Under the pieces are notes generated by a model, which worked only from the letters and a program-made list of their open reading frames with translations, was not told the origin of the DNA and made no database searches. Made by a program: the position numbers and the translations under genes. A DNA stretch of 64,000 nucleotides from Bacteroidota bacterium (GTDB taxonomy: Bacteria; Bacteroidota; Bacteroidia; AKYH767-A; 2013-40CM-41-45). Below are positions 56,159 through 64,000 of the stretch, in pieces. Position 1 is the stretch's first letter; each line of letters opens with the position of its first letter. Location: assembly GCA_016720655.1 (NCBI GenBank), contig JADKKE010000032.1, positions 806,001-870,000 on the forward strand, written 5' to 3'.

Positions 56159-56182
56159 GTAATATACCAATAGGTATTATAC
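56159..56182. promoter_or_regulatory. Imperfect dyad upstream of the ATPase gene
   Basis: GTAATATACC and GGTATTATAC form an imperfect 10-bp inverted repeat around AATA, 64 nt upstream of the ATPase start; GGTATAAAAT nearby repeats one half. It could be an operator, but the region is AT-rich and the match may be chance. Confidence 0.3.
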
Positions 56183-56346
56183 TCAAAGGTATAAAATTAA
56201 TCTTAAAGTCTCCAAATTTGTTGGATGTAGGCTATTTGTTCCTTGCGAAACCAAGGGTTTACAATGTAATAATCTTGGTATCAGGAATTCTCATGCATAG
56301 TCAATGAATTCAATAGGAGAATGATCTTGAAACCAATTCACCAAAA

Positions 56347-56847
56347 TCAACCTTCGTCATCCAATTTTCTTTTTAAATTCTTTACTACGTGATAAGTAAT
56401 GGGACAATATTGTACATTCAATGAATTCAGACTTTTGCATGAAATGAAATCTTTTCTTTGTGTATTTGGGAAACGACGGCAGCTAAGCGGACGGATTTCA
56501 TAAATTGTACATCGATTGTTCTTGTCCAGGAAATGACAGGGTGATTTCCGGTTCATGATATCTCTGGTCGGATCTTGCCCCAGGTACTTATCACAGTATT
56601 CCTGTGAGGTCATTCCAACATGCTTTGCGATGCGGTCAATGTCGGCACGGTTGTAGGTTGGTCGCATGACTTTGCAGCAATTGGCACATTGTCCGCAGTC
56701 AATTTTCTTGTATGCTTCCTGGTGAAGGCTATATATTGTTGATGCGATTCCTTTCGATTTTCTATTGGGGAGCCCATGAAGAAAGCGTATATATTCTTTC
56801 GCATTTATTTTAATTTCCCTCTTAAATGCTTGCAAAGATTGATACAT
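56347..56847 (-). CDS. YkgJ-type cysteine-cluster protein
   Basis: 166 residues with the CxxCxxCC cluster in KKIDCGQCANCCKVMRPTYN (about 50-70) and later cysteines in SPCHFLDKNNRCTIYEIRPL, SCRRFPNTQ, SCKSLNS and YCPITYH, consistent with the zinc- or iron-sulphur-binding YkgJ family (UPF0153). The function of the family is not settled. It is a single gene; 251 nt separate it from the ATPase gene downstream on the same strand. Confidence 0.85.
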   Translation of the reverse strand: MYQSLQAFKREIKINAKEYIRFLHGLPNRKSKGIASTIYSLHQEAYKKIDCGQCANCCKVMRPTYNRADIDRIAKHVGMTSQEYCDKYLGQDPTRDIMNRKSPCHFLDKNNRCTIYEIRPLSCRRFPNTQRKDFISCKSLNSLNVQYCPITYHVVKNLKRKLDDEG

Positions 56848-57044
56848 GTTATGATATTAAAGTGATGAATAATTGAAACGCGGATTAAAAAAGTGACATC
56901 TCAAAATATGCAAATTGTTCAAACCCTTGCCCGATGTTGATAATTATTTCCCCGGATTGTTTGTGAATATTAATTATACTCCTATATTAGTGTTCTCTAC
57001 ATAATGTTTAAACTTTTACGTAGAACGGAGCAAGCCGAAAATCC

Positions 57045-57158
57045 ATGAAAAGAGTAGGTGTAATTTTTAATGCTGAAAACAATGGCAAAGAAAAAAAGTT
57101 GTCTATTAAGCAACTGAAAAACGTTAAGGGCGGTAAAAAAGCCGCACCGAAGAAATAA
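57045..57158 (+). CDS. Short peptide with double-glycine-like leader
   Basis: 37 codons: MKRVGVIFNAENNGKEKK, then LSIKQLKNVKGG and the tail KKAAPKK. The L-S-x-K-Q-L-K-x-x-K-G-G motif resembles leaders of Bacteroidota ribosomally made peptides that are cut after GG by peptidase-containing ABC transporters. The part after GG is only seven residues, Lys-rich and Cys-free, unusual for a bacteriocin core. It starts with a clean ATG and ends at a hairpin overlapping its stop. No maturation enzyme or C39-type exporter gene was seen in the window. The gene is real-looking but its role is unproven. Confidence 0.5.
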   Translation: MKRVGVIFNAENNGKEKKLSIKQLKNVKGGKKAAPKK

Positions 57159-57182
57159 ATCCTTTTCATAGCGGATTTATTT
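57153..57182 (+). terminator. Hairpin overlapping the stop of the short peptide gene
   Basis: The arms AAATAAATCC (from 57153) and GGATTTATTT (57173-57182) form a perfect 10-bp stem with a 10-nt loop followed by TAATTT. The 5' arm includes the TAA stop codon. Likely a weak terminator. Confidence 0.6.
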
Positions 57183-57188
57183 TAATTT

Positions 57189-57216
57189 AAAAGGTCAGAT
57201 TGCAATCTGACCTTTT
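57189..57216 (+). terminator. Terminator before the beta-propeller T9SS gene
   Basis: The perfect 28-nt palindrome AAAAGGTCAGATT-GC-AATCTGACCTTTT, followed by CTTATTTTT, is a strong terminator of the short peptide gene and separates it from the gene at 57248. Confidence 0.88.
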
Positions 57217-57247
57217 CTTATTTTTAATTTGTAAAAAAATAATTTTC

Positions 57248-59311
57248 ATGAATAGATACCTACTTCGAATTTGTCTGGTTTGCCTACTTTTTATTTCACA
57301 TATTCAAACTTCCACTGCTCAATGGCAGGAAACGAATGGACCCTTCGGAGGGTATATCTGTAGTGTCGCACACGATGGAACGAATTTATATGCAGGGACA
57401 AATATTTCCGGATTGTATAGTTCTGCCGACAATGGTGCGAATTGGTCCTTGAATTATTACACGTCTTTTTATTTTAGAATGAATGCTTTGCTCGTTGATG
57501 GTGGGAATTTATTTGCGGCTACAAACAATGGCATTATTCTTTCGACAGACAATGGTGGAAGCTGGACGAGTGTGAACAATGGGCTCACCTATCTCACTGT
57601 TTATGCCATGGCCATCAGTGGAACTAATTTATTTGCAGGCACACCGGGTGGTGGAGTATTCTTGTCTACAAATAACGGTGCAAATTGGACTCCGGTAAAC
57701 AACGGTTTAACCAACATGGACGTGCGATGTCTGGCAGCTAGTGGAACCAGCATATTTGCGGGCACCATGGGAGGGGGAATATTTTTGTCTACAGATAATG
57801 GTGCGACCTGGAATCCTGCCAACAATGGGATGACCAGCACAAATGTGAGGGCCATGACTGTAAATGGATCCTCTATTTTTGCTGGAGGAGATGTAGATGG
57901 CGTATTTCTTTCGATCAACAATGGCGCCAACTGGAATCTCGTAAATAATGGTTTGCCTTCTGCAAGTTATTATCAGGCATTCGTATGTAAGGGAAATGAG
58001 GTCTATGTGGGAATGCACGGCCAAGGAATTTACATGACCAATGACAACGGAGCTAACTGGTCGGAAGTAAACACAGGCATTTTGGATAAAAAGATTTATT
58101 CTTTAGCCACAGATGGTACGAATGTGTATGCAGGCTGCTATGCAGCGGGAGTGAGCATCAGCAGCAATAGTGGTGCTTCATGGACCACTATGAATAATGG
58201 AATGAAGGCAAGTTCAGTTTCCAGGATTGTTTCCAATGGTACGGTTAAGATGGCTTGTTCAAATGCAAATGGGTTGTACTCAAGTAATGATGATGGCGCT
58301 ACCTGGATAGAAGCCAACACCGGGATTCCCGAAAGAAATACTCAGGCATTGTATGCCTATGGAACAAAAATATTTACCGGAACAAATTATTCCGGTGTGT
58401 ATGTGACCGACGATAATGGATTGAACTGGACTTCATCAAGTACGGGTATCACCAATCCCAACATATACTCTTTCGCCTCGAATGGAATTAATTTGTTTGC
58501 CGGATCACTGGGTGCTGGTGTTTTTAAATCTTTAGACGACGGAAACAATTGGACTCCTGCGAATACAGGAATAGAAACAGAACAGGTTTCTTCACTTGCA
58601 AATATGGGCGACTTATTGTTTGCCGGCTCTTTCGGTACCGGGGTTTATTCCTCTGTCCTTGGCAATTCCTGGACGCAAGTAAATAATGGTTTGACCAACC
58701 AAAGTGTACTCTGTCTTATGGTTGATCTAACTACAGTTTATGCGGGAACATATGGTGGCGGAATATTTATGACAACAGATTCGGGAGCGACATGGATAAC
58801 GGCGAACAATGGTTTAACAAACCCTAACGTTTATTGGTTGACCACTGATGATACATACTTGTATGCCGGTACTTCCGGTGGTGGAATATTCGTTTCTGAG
58901 GATCATGGAGCAAATTGGAGGGATTTTAATACCGGACTCACAAATACATACATTAATGGAATTCTGGTTGATGCTGGTACAGTTTACGTAGGAACAGGAG
59001 GAGCCGGAGTATGGAAACGTTCCGTGAGTGAAATTGTTGGAACGCATGAAATTGCCTTTAACAATGATGATATTGTTATCTATCCCAATCCAGCAACAAG
59101 CCGGGTAACATTATCATTTCGAAAGAATGTAAATGAGACGAAAACAATTACATTATTGAATTGTACCGGTCAAAAATTATTTCAGCAACTTCTCGACAAA
59201 TCTTCCGGAACCGAAATTCAAATGGACGCCTCCAATCTCAGCCCTGGAATTTACCTGTTGCATATTCAAACGGAACAGGGATTGCTTGCGAAGAAATTGA
59301 TTGTGGATTAG
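57248..59311 (+). CDS. Secreted beta-propeller T9SS cargo protein
   Basis: 687 residues from the ATG at 57248, chosen for its signal peptide (MNRYLLRICLVCLLFISHIQ, cut near TSTAQ). At least twelve repeats of about 43 residues carry the core G-x-x-[LI]-[FY]-A-G-T-x-G-G-G-[VI]-F-x-S-x-D-x-G-x-x-W-x-x-x-N-N-G-L, i.e. sialidase BNR/Asp-box-like blades. The C-terminus is a T9SS type A sorting domain (IVIYPNPATSRVTL, GIYLLHIQTEQGLLAKKL). No catalytic residues of sialidases are apparent, so an adhesive role is more likely than enzymatic. The stop TAG opens a heptamer array. Confidence 0.87.
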   Translation: MNRYLLRICLVCLLFISHIQTSTAQWQETNGPFGGYICSVAHDGTNLYAGTNISGLYSSADNGANWSLNYYTSFYFRMNALLVDGGNLFAATNNGIILSTDNGGSWTSVNNGLTYLTVYAMAISGTNLFAGTPGGGVFLSTNNGANWTPVNNGLTNMDVRCLAASGTSIFAGTMGGGIFLSTDNGATWNPANNGMTSTNVRAMTVNGSSIFAGGDVDGVFLSINNGANWNLVNNGLPSASYYQAFVCKGNEVYVGMHGQGIYMTNDNGANWSEVNTGILDKKIYSLATDGTNVYAGCYAAGVSISSNSGASWTTMNNGMKASSVSRIVSNGTVKMACSNANGLYSSNDDGATWIEANTGIPERNTQALYAYGTKIFTGTNYSGVYVTDDNGLNWTSSSTGITNPNIYSFASNGINLFAGSLGAGVFKSLDDGNNWTPANTGIETEQVSSLANMGDLLFAGSFGTGVYSSVLGNSWTQVNNGLTNQSVLCLMVDLTTVYAGTYGGGIFMTTDSGATWITANNGLTNPNVYWLTTDDTYLYAGTSGGGIFVSEDHGANWRDFNTGLTNTYINGILVDAGTVYVGTGGAGVWKRSVSEIVGTHEIAFNNDDIVIYPNPATSRVTLSFRKNVNETKTITLLNCTGQKLFQQLLDKSSGTEIQMDASNLSPGIYLLHIQTEQGLLAKKLIVD

Positions 59312-59582
59312 GTTGGTTGTTAGTTGTTAGTTGTTAGTTGTTAGTTATGTAGGCAGCTATTCGTTTCCCCCATTCATAATTCAAATTTCAACTCAGTTAC
59401 TGACACGCTGTAATCATGTTAACAAAATGCTCTTAGATTCTATAGACTTCTTAGTTGCCTAGTTGTTAGGAAGTAGGCAAACAATTTGTTTCCAAGCGCC
59501 CAAAATTTCAAAAACTAATTCATAACTATAATCACACTATTCCCAACTCATAACTCATAACTCATAACTCATAACTCATACC
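59309..59582. repeat. Composite heptamer region between convergent genes
   Basis: Left tract: TTGTTAG-type 7-mers (about 59311-59345) beginning at the TAG stop of the T9SS gene. Right tract: CATAACT-type 7-mers (about 59545-59580) reaching the stop of the response-regulator gene. Between them the left part seems repeated once in diverged form (GTAGGCAGCTATTCGTTTCC and GTAGGCAAACAATTTGTTTC). Confidence 0.8.
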
Positions 59583-60014
59583 TCACATCCTCTCCATATA
59601 CCAATTCAACTCCCTCTCCATTTTTTTGTAATGTAAAAATGTTGTGATGTTCTTTTGTAAACGGAGGAAGGCGGTTTCGCTTTTGACTACGTAATCGAAG
59701 GCTTTGTGGTGCATGCAGCTGATTGCTACTTCAATGCTATCCTGAGATGAGAGCATGACCACAGGGATGAAGGGGTTTGCTTGTTTTATTTTGTCAAGTG
59801 TTTCAATTCCATTCATTGCATCTTTTTCAATGCCATCCAAATGGTAATCAAGAATAATTACATCGGGTTTGTGATCTATATTTTTCAGGCACAATTCACC
59901 GGTTGCATACGTTTCCACAATGAAATCAGGAAGGTGCATAAATTCTATTTCCAAAGATTTTAGAAACACTGCATCGTCGTCTACAAGGAACAATTTTATT
60001 TTGTCAGTATTCAT
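59583..60014 (-). CDS. Response regulator, receiver domain only
   Basis: 143 residues: one receiver domain with the acidic pocket LVDDDAVF (D12-D14), the phosphoacceptor D56 in VIILDYHLDG, the Ser of LSSQDS and the Lys of YVVKSE. There is no output domain, so it likely works by protein contact. The start overlaps the kinase stop by 4 nt (ATGA), so the two are translationally coupled. Confidence 0.9.
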   Translation of the reverse strand: MNTDKIKLFLVDDDAVFLKSLEIEFMHLPDFIVETYATGELCLKNIDHKPDVIILDYHLDGIEKDAMNGIETLDKIKQANPFIPVVMLSSQDSIEVAISCMHHKAFDYVVKSETAFLRLQKNITTFLHYKKMERELNWYMERM

Positions 60015-62386
60015 GATTTATTATTTTTGATTAGAATGAACTCTGCTTCCAATTCACTGCAGGCCTGAATACAGATATTTTCCAATTGCAAAACGAGTTC
60101 GTGGATACCATCCTCTTTGAGTTGAGTGCTGGCATATTCCTGAACCTTTTTCGCCATGTTTTCAAAATCTGAGCTGATACCCATTATCGAAAAGGAAGGA
60201 ATCATTTTATGAACAGTGGAATACAAGGAGTTCCAATCCTTATTTTCCCAACTTTTTTTCATCGCAAGAATTAATGGTGGCGTTTGTTCAAGGTACAAAG
60301 CAATCATTTCCATCATTAGTTTGGGATTGGATTTTGTTCGATGGATCAAATATTCCAGGTCAATACATTTTAATTTTTTTGATTGAGAGACATCAACATT
60401 TTTTTGTACCAGGTTGGAATGAGACTTGTTTAAAAGACTTATTATTTTAGTATACAATATTCTTTCGTCAACAGGTTTGGCCAGGTAGTCGTTCATACCA
60501 ACACTTTTGCATTTTGCAAGGTCAACAGTAGTCACATCTGCAGTTAAAGCTATAATTGGTATTTGTAGTTTGAGAGTGTTCCGGATATACTCTGTAGCTT
60601 CAAATCCATTCATCTCAGGCATTTGTAAATCCATCAGAATAATGTCGTAACTTTTGCTCTTTAGTTTTTCAATTGCAATTAAACCATTTGCTGCTATGTC
60701 CCGTTCAAAGCCAAAATCGTCAAGTAGGGTTTTCATCAAAAGTTGGTTGAGTGCGATATCTTCAACAACCAGTACTTTGATATTTTTTATTTTATGATCG
60801 ATAGGAACAATATCCACTTTTAATTCTGCTTCTTCATTTGTTTTTTGAAAACTAAGGACGAAGCTGAACACTGATCCTATATTCGGTTCGCTCCTAACAC
60901 TGATGGTACCCCCCTGTGTTTCCACAAGTTGTTTCACAATTGCAAGGCCCAGGCCTGTTCCTCCGTATAAGCGGGATGTGTCACTTGAAGCCTGCTGAAA
61001 GTTTTCGAATATTTTTTCAATTTTCAATGGAGAAATTCCAATCCCTGTATCATGGACAGCAAATTCTATGGTTACGGAATTCGTATCTTCTTTCAATAGT
61101 TTTATTGCAACTGTAATCGATCCCTTGGTTGTAAATTTTACTGCATTGCTCAGGAGATTCAGTATGATCTGGTGAAGTCGTACCGGATCACCTACCAGAG
61201 TTTCCGGAATTTTTGGATCATATTCCTTGACTAATCTCAAATTCTTTTCCTGTATTTTAGTTTCAAATAGGTGTAACATTGCGGAGATGGACAACTCCAT
61301 TTTGAATGGCGTTTTCTCAAAAATCATTTTTCCGGCATCTACTTTTGCAAGATCCAGAATATCATTGATCAGCACGATCAAAGAATCACCACTCATTTTG
61401 ATTGCCGTGAGATATTCCTTTTGCTTTGCATTTAAATCTGTCTTTAATACCACTTTGGTAAACCCAATGATCGCATTCATCGGAGTTCGTATTTCATGAC
61501 TCATGTTTGAGAGAAACTGTTGCTTTGCTTTCACTGCATCTACGGCTATTTCTGTGGCTCTTTCTGCTTTTATTTTGGCTTCTTCAGCAATACCGGTAGC
61601 TAATTCTGCAAATACTTTGGCTTCTGTTAGTTCCTTTTCAATTCTTTTTTGTTCGGTAATGACGCGGGCCACTACAACAGCTCCCAATACATTTCCTCTG
61701 TCATCTTTATAGACTGAGCCATTGAACAATACATCCGTGAGTTTTCCATCCTTCATCGTCAATGGATAGTCTTCCACAAAGCCATTGATAAATACCAATT
61801 CATATCCTTCGCGTGCTTTTTCTGGTTCTGTGAAATAATCAATGAAGTTTGTATCGATTAAATTTTCACGCGACATTTCTGTTATTTTCAATGAAGCATT
61901 ATTCATGTCGGTTATTTTACCGGCAGGGCTGATAGCGAACAATGGATCCCGACTCGCTTCAATGAGACTTAAGGAATATTTGGAGAGTAATTTTTGAGCT
62001 GATACATCCCGTGCAACAATGACAACCCCCAATACTTTTTGTTGACGGTCTTTGTAAACGGATCCATTAAATAAAACATCTGTTAAATGCCCGTCTTTGT
62101 GGCGAAGTGTGAGCGCTGAATCGATGACAAATCCATTGGCAAAACCTTCGGCATACAGGTTTCTAGCCTTTTCCGGATCTGTAAAATAATCGGAGAAATC
62201 ACTTCCTTGGATTAAATCGCGATTGAGACCTGTAATTTTCAGAGTTGCCTGGTTCATGTCTGTAATTTTGCCTGCCAGGTTGATCGCAATCAATGGGTCA
62301 AGGCTTGCTTCGATCAAACTGCTGGCATATTCCGGCTCATGTGATTTCGTTCTTTCCATTGTTGATTTAATTTCTTTTAAAGGCAA
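60011..62386 (-). CDS. Hybrid sensor histidine kinase with two PAS domains, receiver and HPt
   Basis: 791 residues. Two similar PAS domains (about 20-130 and 137-248; both contain LTDVLFNGSVYKD), a helical segment with AE-rich heptads (about 250-290), the HisKA domain with phospho-His H297 in SNMSHEIRTPMNAIIGF, the HATPase domain (N box LSNAVKFTTKG, G boxes HDTGIGISPLKIEKIF and YGGTGLGLAIVKQLV), a receiver (MDLQMPEMNG) and a C-terminal HPt domain (HKMIPSFSIMGISS). No TM segment or signal peptide is evident, so it is probably cytoplasmic. The ligand is unknown. It runs from the AraC gene directly into the response-regulator gene. Confidence 0.92.
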   Translation of the reverse strand: MPLKEIKSTMERTKSHEPEYASSLIEASLDPLIAINLAGKITDMNQATLKITGLNRDLIQGSDFSDYFTDPEKARNLYAEGFANGFVIDSALTLRHKDGHLTDVLFNGSVYKDRQQKVLGVVIVARDVSAQKLLSKYSLSLIEASRDPLFAISPAGKITDMNNASLKITEMSRENLIDTNFIDYFTEPEKAREGYELVFINGFVEDYPLTMKDGKLTDVLFNGSVYKDDRGNVLGAVVVARVITEQKRIEKELTEAKVFAELATGIAEEAKIKAERATEIAVDAVKAKQQFLSNMSHEIRTPMNAIIGFTKVVLKTDLNAKQKEYLTAIKMSGDSLIVLINDILDLAKVDAGKMIFEKTPFKMELSISAMLHLFETKIQEKNLRLVKEYDPKIPETLVGDPVRLHQIILNLLSNAVKFTTKGSITVAIKLLKEDTNSVTIEFAVHDTGIGISPLKIEKIFENFQQASSDTSRLYGGTGLGLAIVKQLVETQGGTISVRSEPNIGSVFSFVLSFQKTNEEAELKVDIVPIDHKIKNIKVLVVEDIALNQLLMKTLLDDFGFERDIAANGLIAIEKLKSKSYDIILMDLQMPEMNGFEATEYIRNTLKLQIPIIALTADVTTVDLAKCKSVGMNDYLAKPVDERILYTKIISLLNKSHSNLVQKNVDVSQSKKLKCIDLEYLIHRTKSNPKLMMEMIALYLEQTPPLILAMKKSWENKDWNSLYSTVHKMIPSFSIMGISSDFENMAKKVQEYASTQLKEDGIHELVLQLENICIQACSELEAEFILIKNNKS

Positions 62387-62390
62387 ATAA

Positions 62391-62993
62391 TCAAGATATT
62401 TTTTCGTGTAAAATTGGTTCAGTCTTTAGAATTGTTCGAGAATCAATCGCTTGTTCCCTTTTATCTTTCATTTCCTTGAAGTGAGTTGGGGAAAGTCCGG
62501 TCACTTTTTTAAATTGATTGGAAAGGTGTGCAACACTGCTGTAGTTCATTTTTAAAGCGATCTCCGAAATTTTAAGTTCCTGGTAAATCATCATCTCCTT
62601 CACACGTTCAATCTTTTGGACAATGATATATTTTTCTATTGTGATTCCTTGCATCTCTGAGAACAGGTTTGCCATCGGAGTATATTCCTGATTTAGTTTG
62701 GTACTTAGGTAGTCTGAAAAATTAACTTTAAAAGTCTCGTCCATTTCCAGAACCATTTCTGAGATGGCGAATTTTATTCGTTCAATCAATTCTCCTTTTT
62801 TATCATCCATCAACTCAAGACCAGAACGCATGAGTCCGACTTTTAGCTTTTCTCTTTGTTCTGCCGAGATATTTTCCATTATTTCAATCTCACCAAGATC
62901 TACGATGATAAAATGCAGACCAAGCGATTTCAACTCATCTTTCACCGCTATTTTACAACGGTTACTCAACATGTACTTGATAAATAATTTCAA
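62391..62993 (-). CDS. AraC family transcriptional regulator with HMA-like N-terminus
   Basis: 200 residues. The C-terminal half is an AraC/XylS double helix-turn-helix (about 110-185: EKYIIVQKIERVKEMMIYQE, ISEIALKMNYSSVAHLSNQF, KKVTGLSPTHFKEMK). The N-terminus MKLFIKYMLSNRCKIAVKDE resembles the HMA-like metal-binding entry found in related Bacteroidota regulators with a CxxC-type motif. Here the first Cys position is Ser (S10) and only C13 remains, so classic metal binding looks compromised. The kinase gene starts 4 nt after its stop, suggesting one signalling operon. Confidence 0.85.
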   Translation of the reverse strand: MKLFIKYMLSNRCKIAVKDELKSLGLHFIIVDLGEIEIMENISAEQREKLKVGLMRSGLELMDDKKGELIERIKFAISEMVLEMDETFKVNFSDYLSTKLNQEYTPMANLFSEMQGITIEKYIIVQKIERVKEMMIYQELKISEIALKMNYSSVAHLSNQFKKVTGLSPTHFKEMKDKREQAIDSRTILKTEPILHEKIS

Positions 62994-63266
62994 ATTGTTT
63001 TGGTTATTGCCTGGTTCTTACAAAGTACCGGAATTCGAAGAAGGAAATGTTACACAACTTTGGGGAATAGTTACACAATTCACGCATTTTAAACTCGAAG
63101 GATCAAACGCACAAAACCAAATGAACACGTTTGAGTTGAACTTCAATTTTATCAGGGCACCAAACTCGAATCATTAATTTCTGAAACCCGATTGAGGAGG
63201 ATTATTTCAACTTTGACAGACCCGATTCGAATGCATTGAGTTAAAAAGTTTTCATTTTGAAGAAAA

Positions 63267-63980
63267 TCAAAAATGCTTGAAAATAAGACATTCAAAAGCA
63301 TCTGTAAATCCTAATTTTTTATAAAAATTGTGCGCATAGGAATTTGTTTCAACTTGAAGACAAATTATATTGTCCGGAACTTTGTGAATTGACTGAATTG
63401 CTGTATGTATCAATGAGGTGCTGATTCCTTGTTTTCTTTCTGAGGGCAATGTGGCAACGGCGTAAATTCCGGTACAGGATTCAGTTTCAATTGTTAGACA
63501 AACGCCAACAGGGGATTCATCTTTGTATGCAACCCAAAAAGATTGCACCGGATCATCCTGGTTCTTTAAATTGAAATTTCTCATCCAGGGATACCATTCA
63601 TCAAAGATTTCCTGGGTTTCACAAAATCCCCGACTCTGGACCAGGCTGAAATCTTCCATCGATTCTATTGTGTCAACACGCTTGTATTTCAATTTCGTTT
63701 GTAAATTCCAGATTGGTCTTGAATGCGAAAGAGTCATGTATGTTATGCTTCCCAAGGGTTTGTATTTTTCGGGAAGTTTTTGAATGGAAAGTGTATGAGC
63801 AGGAATATAAATTCGATAGGATTCCGGAAGTGAATAAATGTTTTCAGGAGATTTCAAAAAGATAATATTGAAAGATTCTTTGTCGCTGTGAATAAGATCA
63901 GCATCGGGATATGAATCACGTACACCGCGATGTTTTGACAGGAAATACAAATGATTTTCCAATAAGATTCGGTTGTTCAT
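63267..63980 (-). CDS. GNAT family acetyltransferase-like protein
   Basis: 237 residues. The C-terminal half shows the GNAT core: YAVATLPSERKQGISTSLIH (acetyl-CoA-binding motif A, R-x-x-G-x-[GS]) and ETNSYAHNFYKKLGFTDAFE (motif B). The N-terminal half (about 1-120) is a less conserved domain that may bind the substrate. The start is the ATG at 63980, 20 nt from the window edge. The substrate is unknown. Confidence 0.7.
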   Translation of the reverse strand: MNNRILLENHLYFLSKHRGVRDSYPDADLIHSDKESFNIIFLKSPENIYSLPESYRIYIPAHTLSIQKLPEKYKPLGSITYMTLSHSRPIWNLQTKLKYKRVDTIESMEDFSLVQSRGFCETQEIFDEWYPWMRNFNLKNQDDPVQSFWVAYKDESPVGVCLTIETESCTGIYAVATLPSERKQGISTSLIHTAIQSIHKVPDNIICLQVETNSYAHNFYKKLGFTDAFECLIFKHF

Positions 63981-64000
63981 GAATGTTGTATTTTCATATT

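Noticed and set aside
54956..56847. Defence island built from the P-loop ATPase and the cysteine-cluster protein
   Set aside because: The two are separate single genes 251 nt apart with no nuclease, toxin or mobile-element partner, so a joint system is not supported.

Overview
The window looks like a chromosomal piece of a member of the Bacteroidota, probably an uncultured lineage. The signs are the gene order map-infA-rpmJ-rpsM-rpsK-rpsD-rpoA-rplQ followed by carA, five secreted proteins ending in type IX secretion (T9SS) sorting domains, a fused SecDF, adjacent pdhA and pdhC without pdhB, and promoters of the Bacteroidetes type (TTG, 18-19 nt spacer, TAnnTTTG) with few Shine-Dalgarno sites. 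No phage, insertion sequence or CRISPR array was seen.

Layout. 1-4557: end of the ribosomal protein/RNA polymerase alpha operon, closed by a strong terminator. 4641-5757: carA. 5816-16268 (minus strand): a ten-gene nucleotide-sugar operon (wbpE-, ugd-, uxs-, wbpD-, wbpB-, wbpA/tviB-, galE-, rfbB- and wbpP/tviC-like genes, then a CpsB-type phosphatase). It supplies activated uronic and amino sugars for a surface polysaccharide but contains no glycosyltransferase. 16472-18812: pdhA and pdhC. 18885-23915: two T9SS cargo proteins. 24052-34160: rhomboid protease, recG, pheT, yajQ, an FG-GAP T9SS protein and a flavoprotein. 34472-46240: aconitase, two small membrane ORFs, secDF, tatA, a PolX-like protein with a degenerate polymerase site, sppA, folK and a deoxynucleoside kinase. 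46360-53184: an OmpA-family protein, trmH, mutS and a DNRLRE-type T9SS protein. 53247-54240: a tRNA-Gly/tRNA-Leu locus whose sequence decays into homopolymers. 54956-63980: an ATPase, a YkgJ-type cysteine-cluster protein, a short peptide gene with a double-glycine-like leader, a beta-propeller T9SS protein, an AraC regulator/hybrid kinase/response regulator operon and a GNAT-like protein.

Two patterns run through the window. First, several gene ends, mostly where genes converge, carry tandem arrays of 7-bp repeats. The heptamer differs from place to place, the arrays often begin exactly at a TAG stop codon, and they are often arranged as heptamer array, unique core, second heptamer array. At 51159-51685 this composite unit is itself tandemly repeated about four times. 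This is the least explained structure in the window. Second, at least eight conserved genes (rpsD, carA, the wbpP-like gene, galE, uxs, pheT, mutS and the DNRLRE gene) are broken by small indels, mostly one base in a short homopolymer, and tRNA-Leu lacks a base. This is far more likely uncorrected long-read sequencing error than gene decay, so broken reading frames here should be read as intact genes.
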